64,000 bases of DNA from Streptomyces sp. NBC_00654. GTDB taxonomy: Bacteria > Actinomycetota > Actinomycetes > Streptomycetales > Streptomycetaceae. This document shows positions 54,140-63,779 of this stretch, piece after piece (within the stretch, counting starts at the first letter, position 1; the number at the start of each line of letters is the position of its first letter). The notes under the pieces were generated by a model. The model worked only from the letters and a program-made list of their open reading frames with translations, was not told the DNA's origin and ran no database searches. A program made the translations under genes and the position numbers. The stretch is from positions 62,001 to 126,000 of the forward strand of contig NZ_JAPEOB010000002.1 in NCBI RefSeq assembly GCF_026341775.1, written 5' to 3'.

Positions 54140-54808
54140 TGACGCAGTACGGAATGCTCTGGTCCGAGCGGCGAGACGACCTGGTCCACGAGCGGACCCG
54201 CGTCTTCAACGGGCTCCATGCCGTCCTGCACGACCTCCTGCCCGGCGGAGCACCCACCGGCTTGACGGCCGACAAGGCTGCCACCTTGGTAAAGGTCATC
54301 CGGCCGGTCCCCGCCACCGACAACTGCCGCCGGGACATAGCCCGTGACCTGCTGGCCGACCTGCGCCGACTGGACCGGCAGGTCAAGGACAACGAATCCG
54401 AGACGCGCGAGGCCGTCGCGGTGACCCTCACCACGCTGACCACCCTGCCGGGCCTGGGCACCGTGCAGGGCCGCGACGGTCCTCGGCCACATCGGGGACA
54501 TCAGCCGGTTCCCCACCGAGCACCGCTTCGCCAGCCATACCGGCAGTGCACCCCTGGATGCCTCCAGCGGCGACAACGTCCGCCACCGGCTCAACACCGG
54601 TGGCAACCGTGCACTGAAATCGGTCCTGCCCGCGCCCGCCGTCTGCCAGATCCGCGACGGCGGGCGCGGGCAGGACTGCTACCTCCGCAAGATCAGTGAG
54701 GGGAAGACGCCTTCGGAGGCCCGCAGGGCCCTCAAACGACGGCTGTCCAACGTGGTCTACCGGATCATGAAACGAGACCAACGGAACCGCCGTGCTCAGG
54801 CCGCTTGA
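54140..54808 (+). pseudogene. IS110-family transposase, C-terminal half
   Basis: The frame YGMLWSERRDDLVHERTRVF and LLADLRRLDRQVKDNESETR leads to LTTLTTLPGLGTV, where it breaks near 54475; it continues as GHIGDISRFPTEHRFASHTG, LDASSGDNVRHRLNTGGNRA and LSNVVYRIMKRDQ. This is the Transposase_20 part with the conserved Ser. The N-terminal DEDD domain is missing. Confidence 0.85.
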
Positions 54809-55050
54809 CACACAGAGGCGCTATCAGGCCATGTTCCACCTGGCAGGAGCCATGGAGAACAGGTCCCGGCAGCCGGACAGAACAGTCGCGGGACAGCCCA
54901 GCAGGACGTCAGTCAGACCCTGAGCCACGGCCACCGCCTGGCCCGGTGCGATGCCGTGCAGCTCGCGGGCGGCAGGTCTGCATGACGTGGAGGGGCGAGC
55001 ACGCTGCCACCGCCGAGGCCGGCAAGGTCAACCACTTGGGAGGGGCGCGA

Positions 55051-55640
55051 TGTTCGACACCGGCGATGTGGGCATCTTCCTGGGCATGGACGTCGGCAAG
55101 AGCGCCCATCACGGACACGGGCCGACCCCGGCCGGGAAGAAGGTCTTCGACAAACCGATGCCCAACAGCGAACCGAAACTGCGGGCCGTCCTCGACAAGC
55201 TGACCGCGAAGTCCGGCACCGTCCTGGTGATCGTCGACCGACCCGCCTCCATCGGCGCCCTGCCCCCGACCGTCGCACGGGACGCGGGCTACCAGGTCGC
55301 CTACCTGCCCGGACTCGCGATGCGGCGGATCGCCGATCGGTATCCCGGCGAGGCGAAGACCGACGCGAAGGACGTGGAACGGATCCCCGGTCGCCCTGAG
55401 GAAAGCCGGCCGCCGCAGACTCGTCGAACTCATCCGGCCCAAGGCCCCGCGGACGGCGGCATAGAGGCTGGTCGACGACGTCTTCGATGCCCTCGACGAA
55501 CAGACCGTCATCGTTCCCGGCACGGGCACCCCCGACATCGTGATCCCGTCCCTGGCCACCCCGCTCGCAGCGGTCCACGACCAGCGCAGAGCGCTCGAAG
55601 CCCAGATCAGCACCCTTGGGACAACGAAGCGACATCTCCG
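55051..55640 (+). pseudogene. IS110-family transposase, N-terminal half
   Basis: The frame GIFLGMDVGKSAHHGHGPTP, VLVIVDRPASIGALPPTVAR and IADRYPGEAKTDAKD is the DEDD (RuvC-like) domain with Asp in GMDVGK. It breaks near 55385 and continues out of frame as KAGRRRLVELIRPKAP, a stop and LVDDVFDALDEQTVIVPGTG. About 80 residues are deleted at the join. It belongs to a different IS110 copy than the half upstream. Confidence 0.85.
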
Positions 55641-55942
55641 GCCAAATGCGAGCCCGTCGTCCGGTACAGGACGGACGACGGGGAACGAGCCGTGGCAGGG
55701 CGGAGCGCCGGAACGCACCCCTGATAGGCCCAACACCCCTGACTACCGCTGCGCCCGGTGGGGGAACGGCGCGGATGGGCGGGGCACTGGTCGCCGTATT
55801 CCATGACCTTCCAGCCCGCAGGCACCTCCCGGACTTCGAATCCCGGGCCCAGAACCTGGTACACGTAGACGCCAGTGTTGCTCTCCAGGTACTGCTGGCC
55901 AGTGCCAATGCTCGGGTACTTCACGTTGCCCCAGAGCACCAC
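55607..55942 (-). CDS. Hypothetical protein of a minus-strand cluster
   Basis: The frame starts at GTG 55942 (VLWGNVKYPSIGTGQQYLES) and reads well through VYVYQVLGPGFEVREVPAGW to about residue 60; the rest overlaps IS110 debris and is doubtful. Together with the two frames upstream it may be a decayed phage-like gene group. Function unknown. Confidence 0.35.
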   Translation of the reverse strand: MVLWGNVKYPSIGTGQQYLESNTGVYVYQVLGPGFEVREVPAGWKVMEYGDQCPAHPRRSPTGRSGSQGCWAYQGCVPALRPATARSPSSVLYRTTGSHLAGDVASLSQGC

Positions 55943-55960
55943 CGGTGTTCATCTGGGCGC

Positions 55961-56331
55961 TCACTCGTGGGAGCGACCCGGGGGCTTCCGGTCGAGCTGG
56001 AGCCGGCGAGGGCCAGTGGCGGTCCTGATGGCGTCCGCCGCGTCGTACACGACGACGCCTGAGCCGACGTCCGTGACGGCCTTCGAGGAGAGCGCGAGGC
56101 TCGCCTCAGGCCAGTCGTCGCTGCCGTCGGTGTCGTTGAAAGCACTCGCATTCGACCAGGTCACCGTCTGTAACCCGTGGACTCGACCGCCGCGTCCTTG
56201 TCCGGGGTGATCGAGTTGTTGTAGAGGGCAGCCTTGACCGTGTCGCTGTCGAGGCCCGTGAAGCCGGTGCCCCTCGCCCCCTGGGGCACCTTCGCCCACT
56301 CGACGAACATGGCGCTTCCAGACCATGCCAT
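55961..56331 (-). pseudogene. Phage-like structural protein, frameshifted
   Basis: The first frame reads MFVEWAKVPQGARGTGFTGL and DTVKAALYNNSITPDKDAAV to a TGA at 56161; the adjacent frame continues TVTWSNASAFNDTDGSDDWP and EASLALSSKAVTDVGSGVVV. Phage capsid-decoration or head proteins of actinophages have this kind of composition (LxSKxVT...VVxYDAAD). Identification is tentative. Confidence 0.4.
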
Positions 56332-56332
56332 G

Positions 56333-56509
56333 TCAGTTCACACCGCTTCGTGAGGTCGCGCATGGTGTGAGCACCGCCACGTCGGTTCCGTCGTCGCAGG
56401 TCTTCTCCACCCGCATGATCGGCTGGGCCTCGCCGTCGCAGGTGACGACGTCCCGGCCGGTGTAGTCCTCGCGCTCAACCGCCTCGGCTTTGCACCCTGT
56501 GAAGTTCAT
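56333..56509 (-). CDS. Small acidic Cys-containing protein
   Basis: The 58-residue frame starts MNFTGCKAEAVEREDYTGRD and has four Cys. It ends two bases before the start of the next frame, so it was probably co-transcribed with the phage-like pieces. The ribosome site AGAAGAG is weak. No family known. Confidence 0.4.
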   Translation of the reverse strand: MNFTGCKAEAVEREDYTGRDVVTCDGEAQPIMRVEKTCDDGTDVAVLTPCATSRSGVN

Positions 56510-56723
56510 GCGGACTCTTCTGTTTCGAGGGAAACCTCTTTCCCATCCGGTGTGCTTCCATGCGCCTGACCGTGCTCTTGCGCGCCCTGTTGTTCGGGGA
56601 ACCATGCCCCGACCATGAGTCGACCGGGCGATCGACGTCCTACAGCAGATGCAGGGTTCGTTGTCTCTGCACTGCCGCCGCCGGTTTCCGTCCCGGGATT
56701 GTCGCGCTTCCAGAAAGGCTTCC

Positions 56724-58274
56724 ATGGCCCTCCGATCGCGCTTGGCTCATCCGGTCATCACCCTCGCCGCGGCCTTCTTCATCGCCCTGGCGCTCGTCCC
56801 CTTCACCGCCACGACTGCGAGGGCGGCGACACCGGTCTGTCTCCAGGGCAGGTTCTCCTACGCGTACCAGTCCGCCGAGGCCGGAACGACCAAACCCACC
56901 TTCACCAAGTACGTCCGCGCCGCAAACGTCGAACTGTGGGGAGCCGAGAAGAGCAACGACACCCCGCGCTGGCTCGGCGTCTCCCAGCTCACCTCGGACG
57001 ACGGCGCCTATAACCTCTGCTACACCCCCACCACGACCGTCACGATGAACAAGGTGTGGGTGAGGGTCTGGTCGGAGAGCCGTCGGCTGTGGCGCGTCAT
57101 CGACTCGGCCAACAACGCCTACTTCACCCAGGACTCGCAGACCCTGACCGATGTCGGCGGCGGCACCTACTCCCTTCCCGGCGTCTTTGCCACGGGGATC
57201 GCGGGACGGGGCTGGCACGCCCTCGACACCGTCTACGACCTGTGGCGCAAGCGCGACAACACAGTGAGCAACTGCTGGACCGCCGGTGAGCCCGACAACA
57301 ACGCCTGCACTCGGCTTGAGATCCGCGTAAGCGACGGGACCACCTCCGCCGAGTACAACCCTTGGTCCAACACCGTCTACCTGGACGGCGAGGCCGCCGA
57401 CTCCGAGCACACCATCCTCCACGAGGCAGGCCACTTCCTCCTGCACCGCCTCTACGACGGCGTGTGGCCGAACGTGGACAATTGCAACCCCCACTACATC
57501 CCCACGGCCAGCTCCGAGACCTGCGCCTGGACCGAGGGCTTCGCGGACGCCACCGCCGCATACGTGCTCAACGACTACGACTACGTTCACCCCAACGGCG
57601 TGTACGTCCCCATCCAGTACGGCCCCGGGTGGGAAATCGGCGACCAGGTCCAGGGAAACGTCGCCGGCTCACTACTGCGCCTCTGGCGCCTGGTGGAGAA
57701 CGGCTGGGGGCCGACCCTGACCGCCGTCGCCGCGCAGAAGCCGACCACCTTCTCGCAGTACTTCAACACCACCCGCCCGAACGCGGGCATGTCCACCACC
57801 GGCATGGCGCTTCTGCTCGTCTCCAGGAGCGCCGTCGACTACGGCCCCAGCCCCGTGGGCGACGGCAAGGCCCACGGACTCAGCAACGGCGGCCGGTGGG
57901 GCCTGGAGCGCGCCGGCGGCTGCGCCGCCACAGCCCCGGCGAACGTCCGTATCAGCAAGTACGCCCCGGCGTACAACTCGTCACACTGGAAGATTGACGC
58001 CAACGCGGACGGCACCGTGCGGGTCTCCGACAACTGCGCCCAGCCCCTGACCCTCACCGCCCCGACCGCCGCCGGTAGTACGGTGACCGCCAAGCCCTTC
58101 AGCCCGGCGGACGTGTACCAGAAGTGGACCGTCACCCGGAAGAACGGCACCTTCCGGATGACCAACCCCCAGACCGGTCTGGTCCTCGCCACCACCGGCA
58201 TCGACCAGGACTCCCCGGCCGTCGCCCAGACACCGGGCAGCGCGAACGTCCAGGGCTGGGTTCGCCCCTTCTGA
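56724..58274 (+). CDS. Secreted HExxH zinc metalloprotease-like protein
   Basis: The 516-residue precursor has a signal peptide (residues 1-34, cleavage after ARA). A beta-rich domain follows, then the zinc motif ILHEAGHFLLHRLYD (HEAGH at 233-237) and a likely third ligand Glu271 in WTEGFADATAAY, a gluzincin-like spacing. The final 120 residues (HWKIDANADGTVRVSDNC, YQKWTVTRKNGTFRMTNPQT) look like a ricin-type or similar carbohydrate-binding module. It should act outside the cell. The ATG follows AAAGG. Confidence 0.82.
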   Translation: MALRSRLAHPVITLAAAFFIALALVPFTATTARAATPVCLQGRFSYAYQSAEAGTTKPTFTKYVRAANVELWGAEKSNDTPRWLGVSQLTSDDGAYNLCYTPTTTVTMNKVWVRVWSESRRLWRVIDSANNAYFTQDSQTLTDVGGGTYSLPGVFATGIAGRGWHALDTVYDLWRKRDNTVSNCWTAGEPDNNACTRLEIRVSDGTTSAEYNPWSNTVYLDGEAADSEHTILHEAGHFLLHRLYDGVWPNVDNCNPHYIPTASSETCAWTEGFADATAAYVLNDYDYVHPNGVYVPIQYGPGWEIGDQVQGNVAGSLLRLWRLVENGWGPTLTAVAAQKPTTFSQYFNTTRPNAGMSTTGMALLLVSRSAVDYGPSPVGDGKAHGLSNGGRWGLERAGGCAATAPANVRISKYAPAYNSSHWKIDANADGTVRVSDNCAQPLTLTAPTAAGSTVTAKPFSPADVYQKWTVTRKNGTFRMTNPQTGLVLATTGIDQDSPAVAQTPGSANVQGWVRPF

Positions 58275-58302
58275 CCGACACAGCAACTGCTTTCCGTCTT
58301 AC

Positions 58303-58800
58303 TGATCGGTTCAGCAAATGAGCTCAGCTGCGGGTCTTGCCCTCGACGATCTTGGTCGGCAGGGCGTCCGGGTGCGCACTGATCTTGTTCCTGACGATCT
58401 GTGGGAGCGGGTGGCCCCGCTGCTGCCGCCCGCCCCCGAACGGTGCTGCCGCGATCCCGAGCGGCGGTGTGTTCCCGACCGAGTGGCACTTGCGGCCGTC
58501 ATGTACGTGCTGCGGACCGGTGTCGCGTGGCGCGACGTACCCGCGGAGGCCGTGGGGTGTTCCGGTGTGACCGCCTAGCGCCAGCTGCGGGACTGGACCG
58601 AGGCTGGTGTATGGCCGTGCCTGCACGCTGCCCTGCTGACGGAGCCTCGCCGCGCATGCCTGCTGGACCTGGACGACTGCGCCATGGACGGGTCACATGT
58701 CCGGGCCCTCGTCACCACCGGGCAGCAAACCCACCGAACAGCCCGGGATCCGGCCCCGCGTCTACGCCGACACCCGACAGTCCGGCACCCACCGGTCGCC
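58303..58800 (+). pseudogene. IS5-family (IS427-like) remnant
   Basis: It begins with the end CTGATCGGTTCAG behind TTA, as in the IS at 51.5 kb. The OrfA frame reads TDLVPDDLWERVAPLLPPAP, VALAAVMYVLRTGVAWRDVP and SGVTA, then a TAG in frame, then LRDWTEAGVWPCLHAALLTE and DCAMDGSHVRALV. OrfB is absent. Confidence 0.82.
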
Positions 58801-59561
58801 TGAATCCGGAGAACCATGGGGATGACTGACCAGGCCCAGCGCCCTGACCGCATGTCACCACCGACTTCACCAGCCCGGGTGAGCGCCTGTCACACGATTC
58901 TCCCAGCTGGGATCATGAGGGCTCTTCAGCGTCCTGACCAGCCGCTGGAGTATCCCGTAACCGCACCCTGCCACGCCCTGAAAGCCGCCCTGAAAGCCGC
59001 CCTCGCACTGGCTTCCCTCGTTGCCTGCACCATCCCAGTGCCGCCCAGCCCGGCCCCACCGGCACCGACCGGAAGCCCCCAGCCACATCCGCCTCCGGCT
59101 CGGCCGCCCCTGGCTCACCGGCAGACGGCAGCGGCCTGAGCCTCAAGGAGGCCATCGCCTTCATCCCGGCCGGCGACGAGGTGCGCAACGGATACGAGCG
59201 GGGCAGCTTCAACCACTGGGTGGACGAGGACTCAGACGGCTGCTCGACCCGCAACGAAGTGCTCCTGGCCGAGGCCGTCGTAAAGCCGGAGCAGGGGGCA
59301 CGGTGTGCGCTGACCGGGGGTGAATGGCTGTCCTACTACGACGAGGTGACCGTCACTGCGGCGGGCAGGCTCGACATCGACCACATAGTTCCGTTCGCAG
59401 GCCTAGACGATCAAGTCCTATGTCTGGCTGACCCGTCTCGCAGGGTTCCGCCTCAGCGCGCCTTGGCACGATGCCATTGGTGCCCGTCTAGGACAGAAAC
59501 TTACCTATATCGCGGTTAGCGTCGTCGCCAAGTTGTGGTTCGCGCTCCAGGAGGCAGTTAT

Positions 59562-60059
59562 ATGTCCGTCAAGCCGATTCCCCAGGGCTACACCACCGTG
59601 ACGCCGTGGATCATCTCTCGCGACACGGTGCAGCTCATCGCCTACATGAAGAGGGCCTTCGACGCGGAGGAGCTCGCTTGTCTCACCAGTGAGGACGGAA
59701 GCGTCGCGCATGCGGAGGTACGAATCGGCGACTCGGTGGTGATGTTGTTCGACGCGCGGCCGGAGTGGCCGCCGACCCCCGGCTTCCTCCGCCTCTACGT
59801 CGAGGACGCCGACGCCGTGCACCGTCAGGCCGTTGCAGCTGGCGGCACCTCGGTCACCGAGGTCACCCATCTGTTCTTCGGTGACCGGGTCGGGAGGGTG
59901 CGTGATCCGCTGGGCAACCTGTACTGGATCCAGACCCGCGTGGAGGATCTGAGTCCGCAGGAGATGGAACGCCGCCTCGGCGACCCGGAGTTCACCAAGG
60001 CGATGGAGTATGTCCAAAGCGCCGACTTCTTCCCCGGCCGGGCCTCTGACCTCGTCTGA
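59562..60059 (+). CDS. VOC-family (glyoxalase-fold, PhnB-like) protein
   Basis: The 165-residue protein begins MSVKPIPQGYTTVTPWIISR and has HAEVRIGDSVVMLFDARPE, LRLYVEDADAVHRQAVAAGG and FFGDRVGRVRDPLGNLYWIQ, the PhnB/YdhR-like VOC fold. Metal ligands typical of glyoxalases are only partly kept (Glu in LYVED is plausible), as in many PhnB relatives. The ATG has GGAGG with 8 bp spacing and the frame is intact. It lies between the ends of an IS982-like element and could have moved with it. Confidence 0.88.
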   Translation: MSVKPIPQGYTTVTPWIISRDTVQLIAYMKRAFDAEELACLTSEDGSVAHAEVRIGDSVVMLFDARPEWPPTPGFLRLYVEDADAVHRQAVAAGGTSVTEVTHLFFGDRVGRVRDPLGNLYWIQTRVEDLSPQEMERRLGDPEFTKAMEYVQSADFFPGRASDLV

Positions 60060-60177
60060 CAACGTGCCTATGCGTTGGCCAGGTCGTCGGCCCGGAGCAC
60101 GGTCCCCCAGCCATCGCGCCGCCCGCCGGCGGGACCGGAGTGTCCAGGAACGCGAAGAGGGTGACCAAAATCGTCGC

Positions 60178-60770
60178 GTGACGAACAACCTGGACACCCT
60201 GCTGACCGCACTGTACGTGAAGATCGACACGCGCTGGCTGCGCTATGCGAACTCGCACATGTCCTCGATGTTTCCGTACCTGCCGCAGCAGTCCGGGTAC
60301 AACAAGCGCCTCAAGGCGGCATTGCCGCTGGTCAAGAAGGCGATACGGATGCTGGCTGCTGACACGGACTTCTGGTTCGACAATCACTGGATCGTCGACT
60401 CCACGCCGGTGCCGCGCGGCATGTCGCGGCCGACGGTGAAGCGGTCGGACCTTGCCGGGTGGGCCGGATACAGATACTGCGCCTCCCACTCGCGGTTCTT
60501 CTGGGGCCTGCGCCTGTACCTGGTCTGCACGCCGACCGGCGGGAGAGGAAGCGCAAGGGCGAGGGACTGCTCAAGTCGGTGCGGCAGCTGATCGAGTCGG
60601 TGAACGACACGCTGAAGGGGCAGTTGGACCTGGAGCAGCACGGCGGACGGACCTTCGAGGGCGTCGCCGTCCGGGTCGCCCAGCGCATCCTGGCGATGGC
60701 TGCCGCTATCTGGCGCAACCACAAGACCGGCGCGCCGATCATGCGCTCGCTGGTCGCATTCGATCACTGA
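60178..60770 (+). pseudogene. IS982-family transposase with internal deletions
   Basis: The frame starts VTNNLDTLLTALYVKIDTRW, and compared with intact relatives about 30 residues are missing after VKID. It continues MFPYLPQQSGYNKRLKAALP, FDNHWIVDSTPVPRGMSRP and HSRFFWGLRLYLVCTP; then about 60 residues and the frame are lost, and LLKSVRQLIESVNDTLKGQL and VRVAQRILAMAAAIWRN finish the protein. Not functional. Confidence 0.88.
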
Positions 60771-61283
60771 AGACATCGGACTTGATCGTCTAGGACAGCG
60801 TGGCCTCGAAGTGGGACGCCGACCGGCGGATGCGGTACGCCAACGACCTCGGGAGCGACCGCTCGCTGGTCGCGGTCATCGCGAAGACCAACCGGTCCAA
60901 GAGCGACAAGGACCCCGCCCAGTGGGTTCCGCCGGGCCGCTTCTGCACAGTGCGCCTATGGAGCCGACTGGGTGAGTACGAAGCTCCGCTGGAGACTCAA
61001 TGCCGATGAGAAGGAGCGCACCGCCCTCAACGCCCTGGCCGACGGCTGCGCGGACACGGTCGTGAAGTACGAGGTCGCACCGTAATCGGACCGGCGGCCA
61101 TCCCGTCGTGGACGTGGGGAATGCGATGCGTGTGGGTATCCGGTGGTGCCGGGGCGGCGGCGGTGACGTGCACCTGTCGGCAACGGGTGAAATGGATACC
61201 ACGGACGGCGGATGAAAAGTGAGCCACTCTGCGATCTCTTGATCATTCTGGCTTCAGGATCTCTGGAGCGGGAGGAAGAGAGG

Positions 61284-61855
61284 GTGATCCTTGTGGAGGA
61301 CTGGGCTGAGATCCGCCGGTTGCACCGGGCTCAAGGACTGTCCGCGCGGGCTGTTGCCCGACAGCTGGGGATTTCACGGAACACGGTGCTACGGGCTCTT
61401 GCTTCGGACCGGCCCCCTCAGTACCGGCGGGCGGCGAAGGGGTCTGCGGTGGACGCGGTGGAACCTGCGGTCCGGGAGCTGCTGCGGCAGACCCCGACCA
61501 TGCCCGTGACTGTGATCGCGGAGCGAATCGGCTGGGAACGCGGGCTGACGATCCTGCGGGACCGGGTGCGTGAGCTGCGGCCGGTGTATCTGCCGGTGGA
61601 TCCGGTATCGCGGACGGTCTATCAGCCCGGTGAGCTCGCGCAGTGCGACTTGTGGTTTCCGCCGGTGGATATCCCCCTCGGCTACGGCCAGAGTGGACGC
61701 CCGCCGGTCCTGGTCATCGTCTCGGGCTACTCACGGATGATCACCGCCCGGATGCTGCCCTCCCGGCAGACCGGCGACCTGATCGACGGTCACTGGCGGC
61801 TGCTGGCCGACGGCTGGCAAGCAGTCCCCAGGACGCTTGTCTGGGACAATGAGGC
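61284..61855 (+). pseudogene. IS21-family IstA transposase, truncated
   Basis: From a GTG with GGAGG upstream the frame reads ILVEDWAEIRRLHRAQGLSA, RAVARQLGISRNTVLRALAS (helix-turn-helix), LAQCDLWFPPVDIPLGYGQS (first catalytic Asp122) and VPRTLVWDNEA (second Asp188). It ends right there, joined to an unrelated minus-strand gene. The remaining half and istB are missing. Confidence 0.88.
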
Positions 61856-61859
61856 AGGC

Positions 61860-62403
61860 AGACCTGGCCTCGGCCGTGGCATCTGGTGCATGCGGCGTCA
61901 TGGGCACCGCATTGCCTGCACTGGACGCGTTCGTCGGTGTCCTGAGCGGGCGGACCGGCCGGTTTCTGGTTGGGGATGCCGGTGCCGGCGCACCGCAGGC
62001 AGCTGTCGAGGCTGCGGCATTCAGCGCAGGGGCGGTACTGCTCGCAGGGGAGGTCGCCCGCGCCTTTGCATCGTTGGCAGGCGACGGTGCCGTTGCCGCA
62101 GTCGCAGGACCGGTCGTCGACCGAACCCCGACGTACCAGTCTCAGCGTGGTTGTTTTGGACGGGTCCCGGGGCGGCGGAATGCGGCGCTGACTGATCGTG
62201 GTGTCGTACTCCGAATGCTTCGAGAGGTCGAGGGGACCGGCGTGAAAGCGCTCCATCTCCGTGCGGGATTCGACGCACCGGACGATCTTTCCCTCCAGCA
62301 GGGGATGCCACGTGATCGCGGCACCCGGCGGCGCCGACAGGGATTCCCCTCGCTTCTCGATCTCGGTCTGCACGGCCTTGAGGACTTCGTCGTCGCTCAG
62401 CAC
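61860..62403 (-). CDS. Protein with DnaJ-like Cys-rich zinc repeats, C-terminally cut
   Basis: The GTG at 62403 follows GGGGGAGACGG. Residues 100-140 and 160-182 hold CxxC/CxGxG repeats (CDCGNGTVACQRCKGAG, SCLRCAGTG, CRQCG, ACTRCHGRG), as in the DnaJ central zinc domain, but there is no J domain. Similar stand-alone proteins bind or fold other proteins. The frame runs into IS21 sequence behind Cys182, so the true end is lost. Confidence 0.7.
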
Positions 62404-62649
62404 CCGTCTCCCCCAACTTCCTTGCGCGGCCTACTCCCGGTCCATAGCCCGCGTGCGCACAGGACAGTACCCAACCGCCGGCCTCGACAACGGCAGTTCA
62501 CCAAGAGACACCCTGGGGAGGGAACTCCGGTCTTCTGCACAGCGCAGAACACCGGACTCGCCGCCGCAGTTCGGCGTGTCGGCATCGTCAGTGTCTGGGT
62601 ACGGCCACTCATGCGCCGGGCCATGCTGACGCTTACCGTCACATGCGTG
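62404..62649. other. Short intergenic region
   Basis: It probably holds the promoter of the Cys-rich gene; no gene recognised. Confidence 0.3.
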
Positions 62650-63060
62650 GTCAAGACCCCACACGGAGCGCCCCGCTCTCCGGGCGGTCCGCCTTGTATG
62701 CCGCCACAGGGCTCGTGGCCGGGGCGGCGGTGGCCGACGAGCGGACGCCGGGGACGTTCTTGGTCGAGGAGGTTCTTCCCGACGGTTCGCAGATCTCCAC
62801 CGTCCGCGGCGGACGGGGCCGAAGCGTCCGGCCGCCCCAGGACATCAGATCCGCGTGATCCAGTACAGCCTGGATATACCGGGCCGTGACCAGGCCGAAC
62901 GCTACCGGCTCATCACCACCCTCATGGACCCCAAGAGATCAACCCGCCCTGCAGGCTCCGGGCCGTGATACGTCATGCGAAACGCAAGCTGTCCCGCTTC
63001 CTGTCCTGGAACCCCGACCGTGCCACGGCCACCACAGCGCACCCGCCGACCGGCAGTAAC
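62650..63060 (+). pseudogene. IS4-family transposase remnant
   Basis: The pieces LVEEVLPDGSQIST, RVIQYSLDIPGRDQAERYRL then ITTLMDPK, and VIRHAKRKLSRFLSWNPDRA correspond to consecutive parts of Streptomyces IS4-type transposases. The frame changes near 62855 and 62960 and the catalytic YREK region is absent. Confidence 0.65.
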
Positions 63061-63227
63061 CCTCCAGGTCATCGCGGCCGTCGCACCCCCACCAGTCCTC
63101 CAGATCAACGGCATTGAGGTTGAAGAACAAGGTGAGAACAGCACGGTGAACTTCAACCGCGCGTTGTTCTGCGGTGGCACGGTGAATTCCGGCGGCGCCA
63201 CAACAGAACCAACGCTCAGTCACAGGA

Positions 63228-63262
63228 GCCCTGCCCCCGCGACGGGATCGCGGGGGCAGGGC
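63228..63262. terminator. Strong hairpin, 15-bp perfect stem
   Basis: GCCCTGCCCCCGCGA pairs perfectly with TCGCGGGGGCAGGGC around a CGGGA loop. There is no T-run, as is common in Streptomyces. It sits about 100 bp behind the small secreted protein gene (minus strand) and can act in both directions. Confidence 0.75.
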
Positions 63263-63360
63263 CGTTCGTACGGCAGGTGAATCGCTCTCACGGGCCTGTG
63301 GCCGCCCCGTGTTCGCCCTCGGGCGGCTTTCTCACGCACTGGTTCCGGGAGAGGAGTCGA

Positions 63361-63645
63361 TCACACCCAGACGTAGAGGTCGTACAGGCCGCCGGCGTTC
63401 TCAACGCACTTGGCCTTCCCGGCATAGGAGTCACGCAGGTCTATGCACGTCGCCCAGGAGAACTCACCGATGTAGTCCCATCCCTCGGCCCCGGCAGGCG
63501 CCAGGGTGGCGGGCGTGACACCGGCCGTGCCCGAAGCCGAAGCCGAAGCCGAAGCCGGGGCCGCTGAGGCTCCTGCCGTGGCCATCATGACGACGGCCGC
63601 GCTAGTGGCGAGTGTGGTGAAAGCCCGCCTTGCTGTAGTACGCAT
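63361..63645 (-). CDS. Small secreted protein with two cysteines
   Basis: The 94-residue precursor has a signal peptide (RRAFTTLATSAAVVMMATAG, cleavage near ASA at about 28), then an Ala-Ser run from a 6-bp repeat, and a mature part with GWDYIGEFSWATCIDLRDSY and KCVENAGGLYDLYVWV. The two Cys probably form a disulphide. The ATG follows GAGGGAG. Short proteins with a GxYDLYVW end are known to me from Streptomyces as hypotheticals. Confidence 0.8.
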   Translation of the reverse strand: MRTTARRAFTTLATSAAVVMMATAGASAAPASASASASGTAGVTPATLAPAGAEGWDYIGEFSWATCIDLRDSYAGKAKCVENAGGLYDLYVWV

Positions 63646-63686
63646 GGTTTCTCCCTCTTCCTAGGGTCTGCTGAGTGCCTCTTCTG

Positions 63687-63714
63687 AAGCCCCGGTTCTT
63701 GTTTGGCGGGGCTT
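63687..63714. terminator. Candidate terminator hairpin
   Basis: AAGCCCCG and CGGGGCTT form an 8-bp stem with a 12-nt loop; on the plus strand TTTT follows. On the minus strand it lies between two secreted-protein genes and could end the transcript of the upstream one. Confidence 0.5.
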
Positions 63715-63779
63715 TTCCAGGTCGAACCGGACGGAGCCCCGACCAATCGGGGTCAGCTCACGGAGCTGCTCGGCTCACG

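Larger units (their letters stand above)
59402..60794 (+). mobile_element. IS982-like element holding a VOC-family gene
   Basis: The inverted ends CCTAGACGATCAAGTCC plus ATGTCT match in 23 of 24 bases (59402-59425 and 60771-60794). Inside are a VOC-fold gene and, behind it, a deleted IS982 transposase. The short end sequence CGTCTAGG followed by ACAG also occurs at 59485-59496, as at the true right edge, so a second, mostly deleted copy may lie at the left. No target duplication is visible. Confidence 0.75.
58915..61085 (+). pseudogene. Secreted HNH nuclease (GmrSD/DUF1524-like), interrupted
   Basis: The front has a signal/lipobox stretch (LALASLVACTIP), a Pro-rich linker with a frameshift near 59090, then ERGSFNHWVDEDSDGCSTRN, VVKPEQGARCALTGGEWLSY and the active-site motif RLDIDHIVPFA. 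There an IS982-like element (59402-60794) interrupts it. Beyond it the rest follows: SKWDADRRMRYANDLGSDRS, NRSKSDKDPAQWVPP, a frameshift near 60940, and GADWVSTKLRWRLNADEKER to a TAA at 61083. Intact relatives are extracellular nucleases of about 230 residues. Confidence 0.82.
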
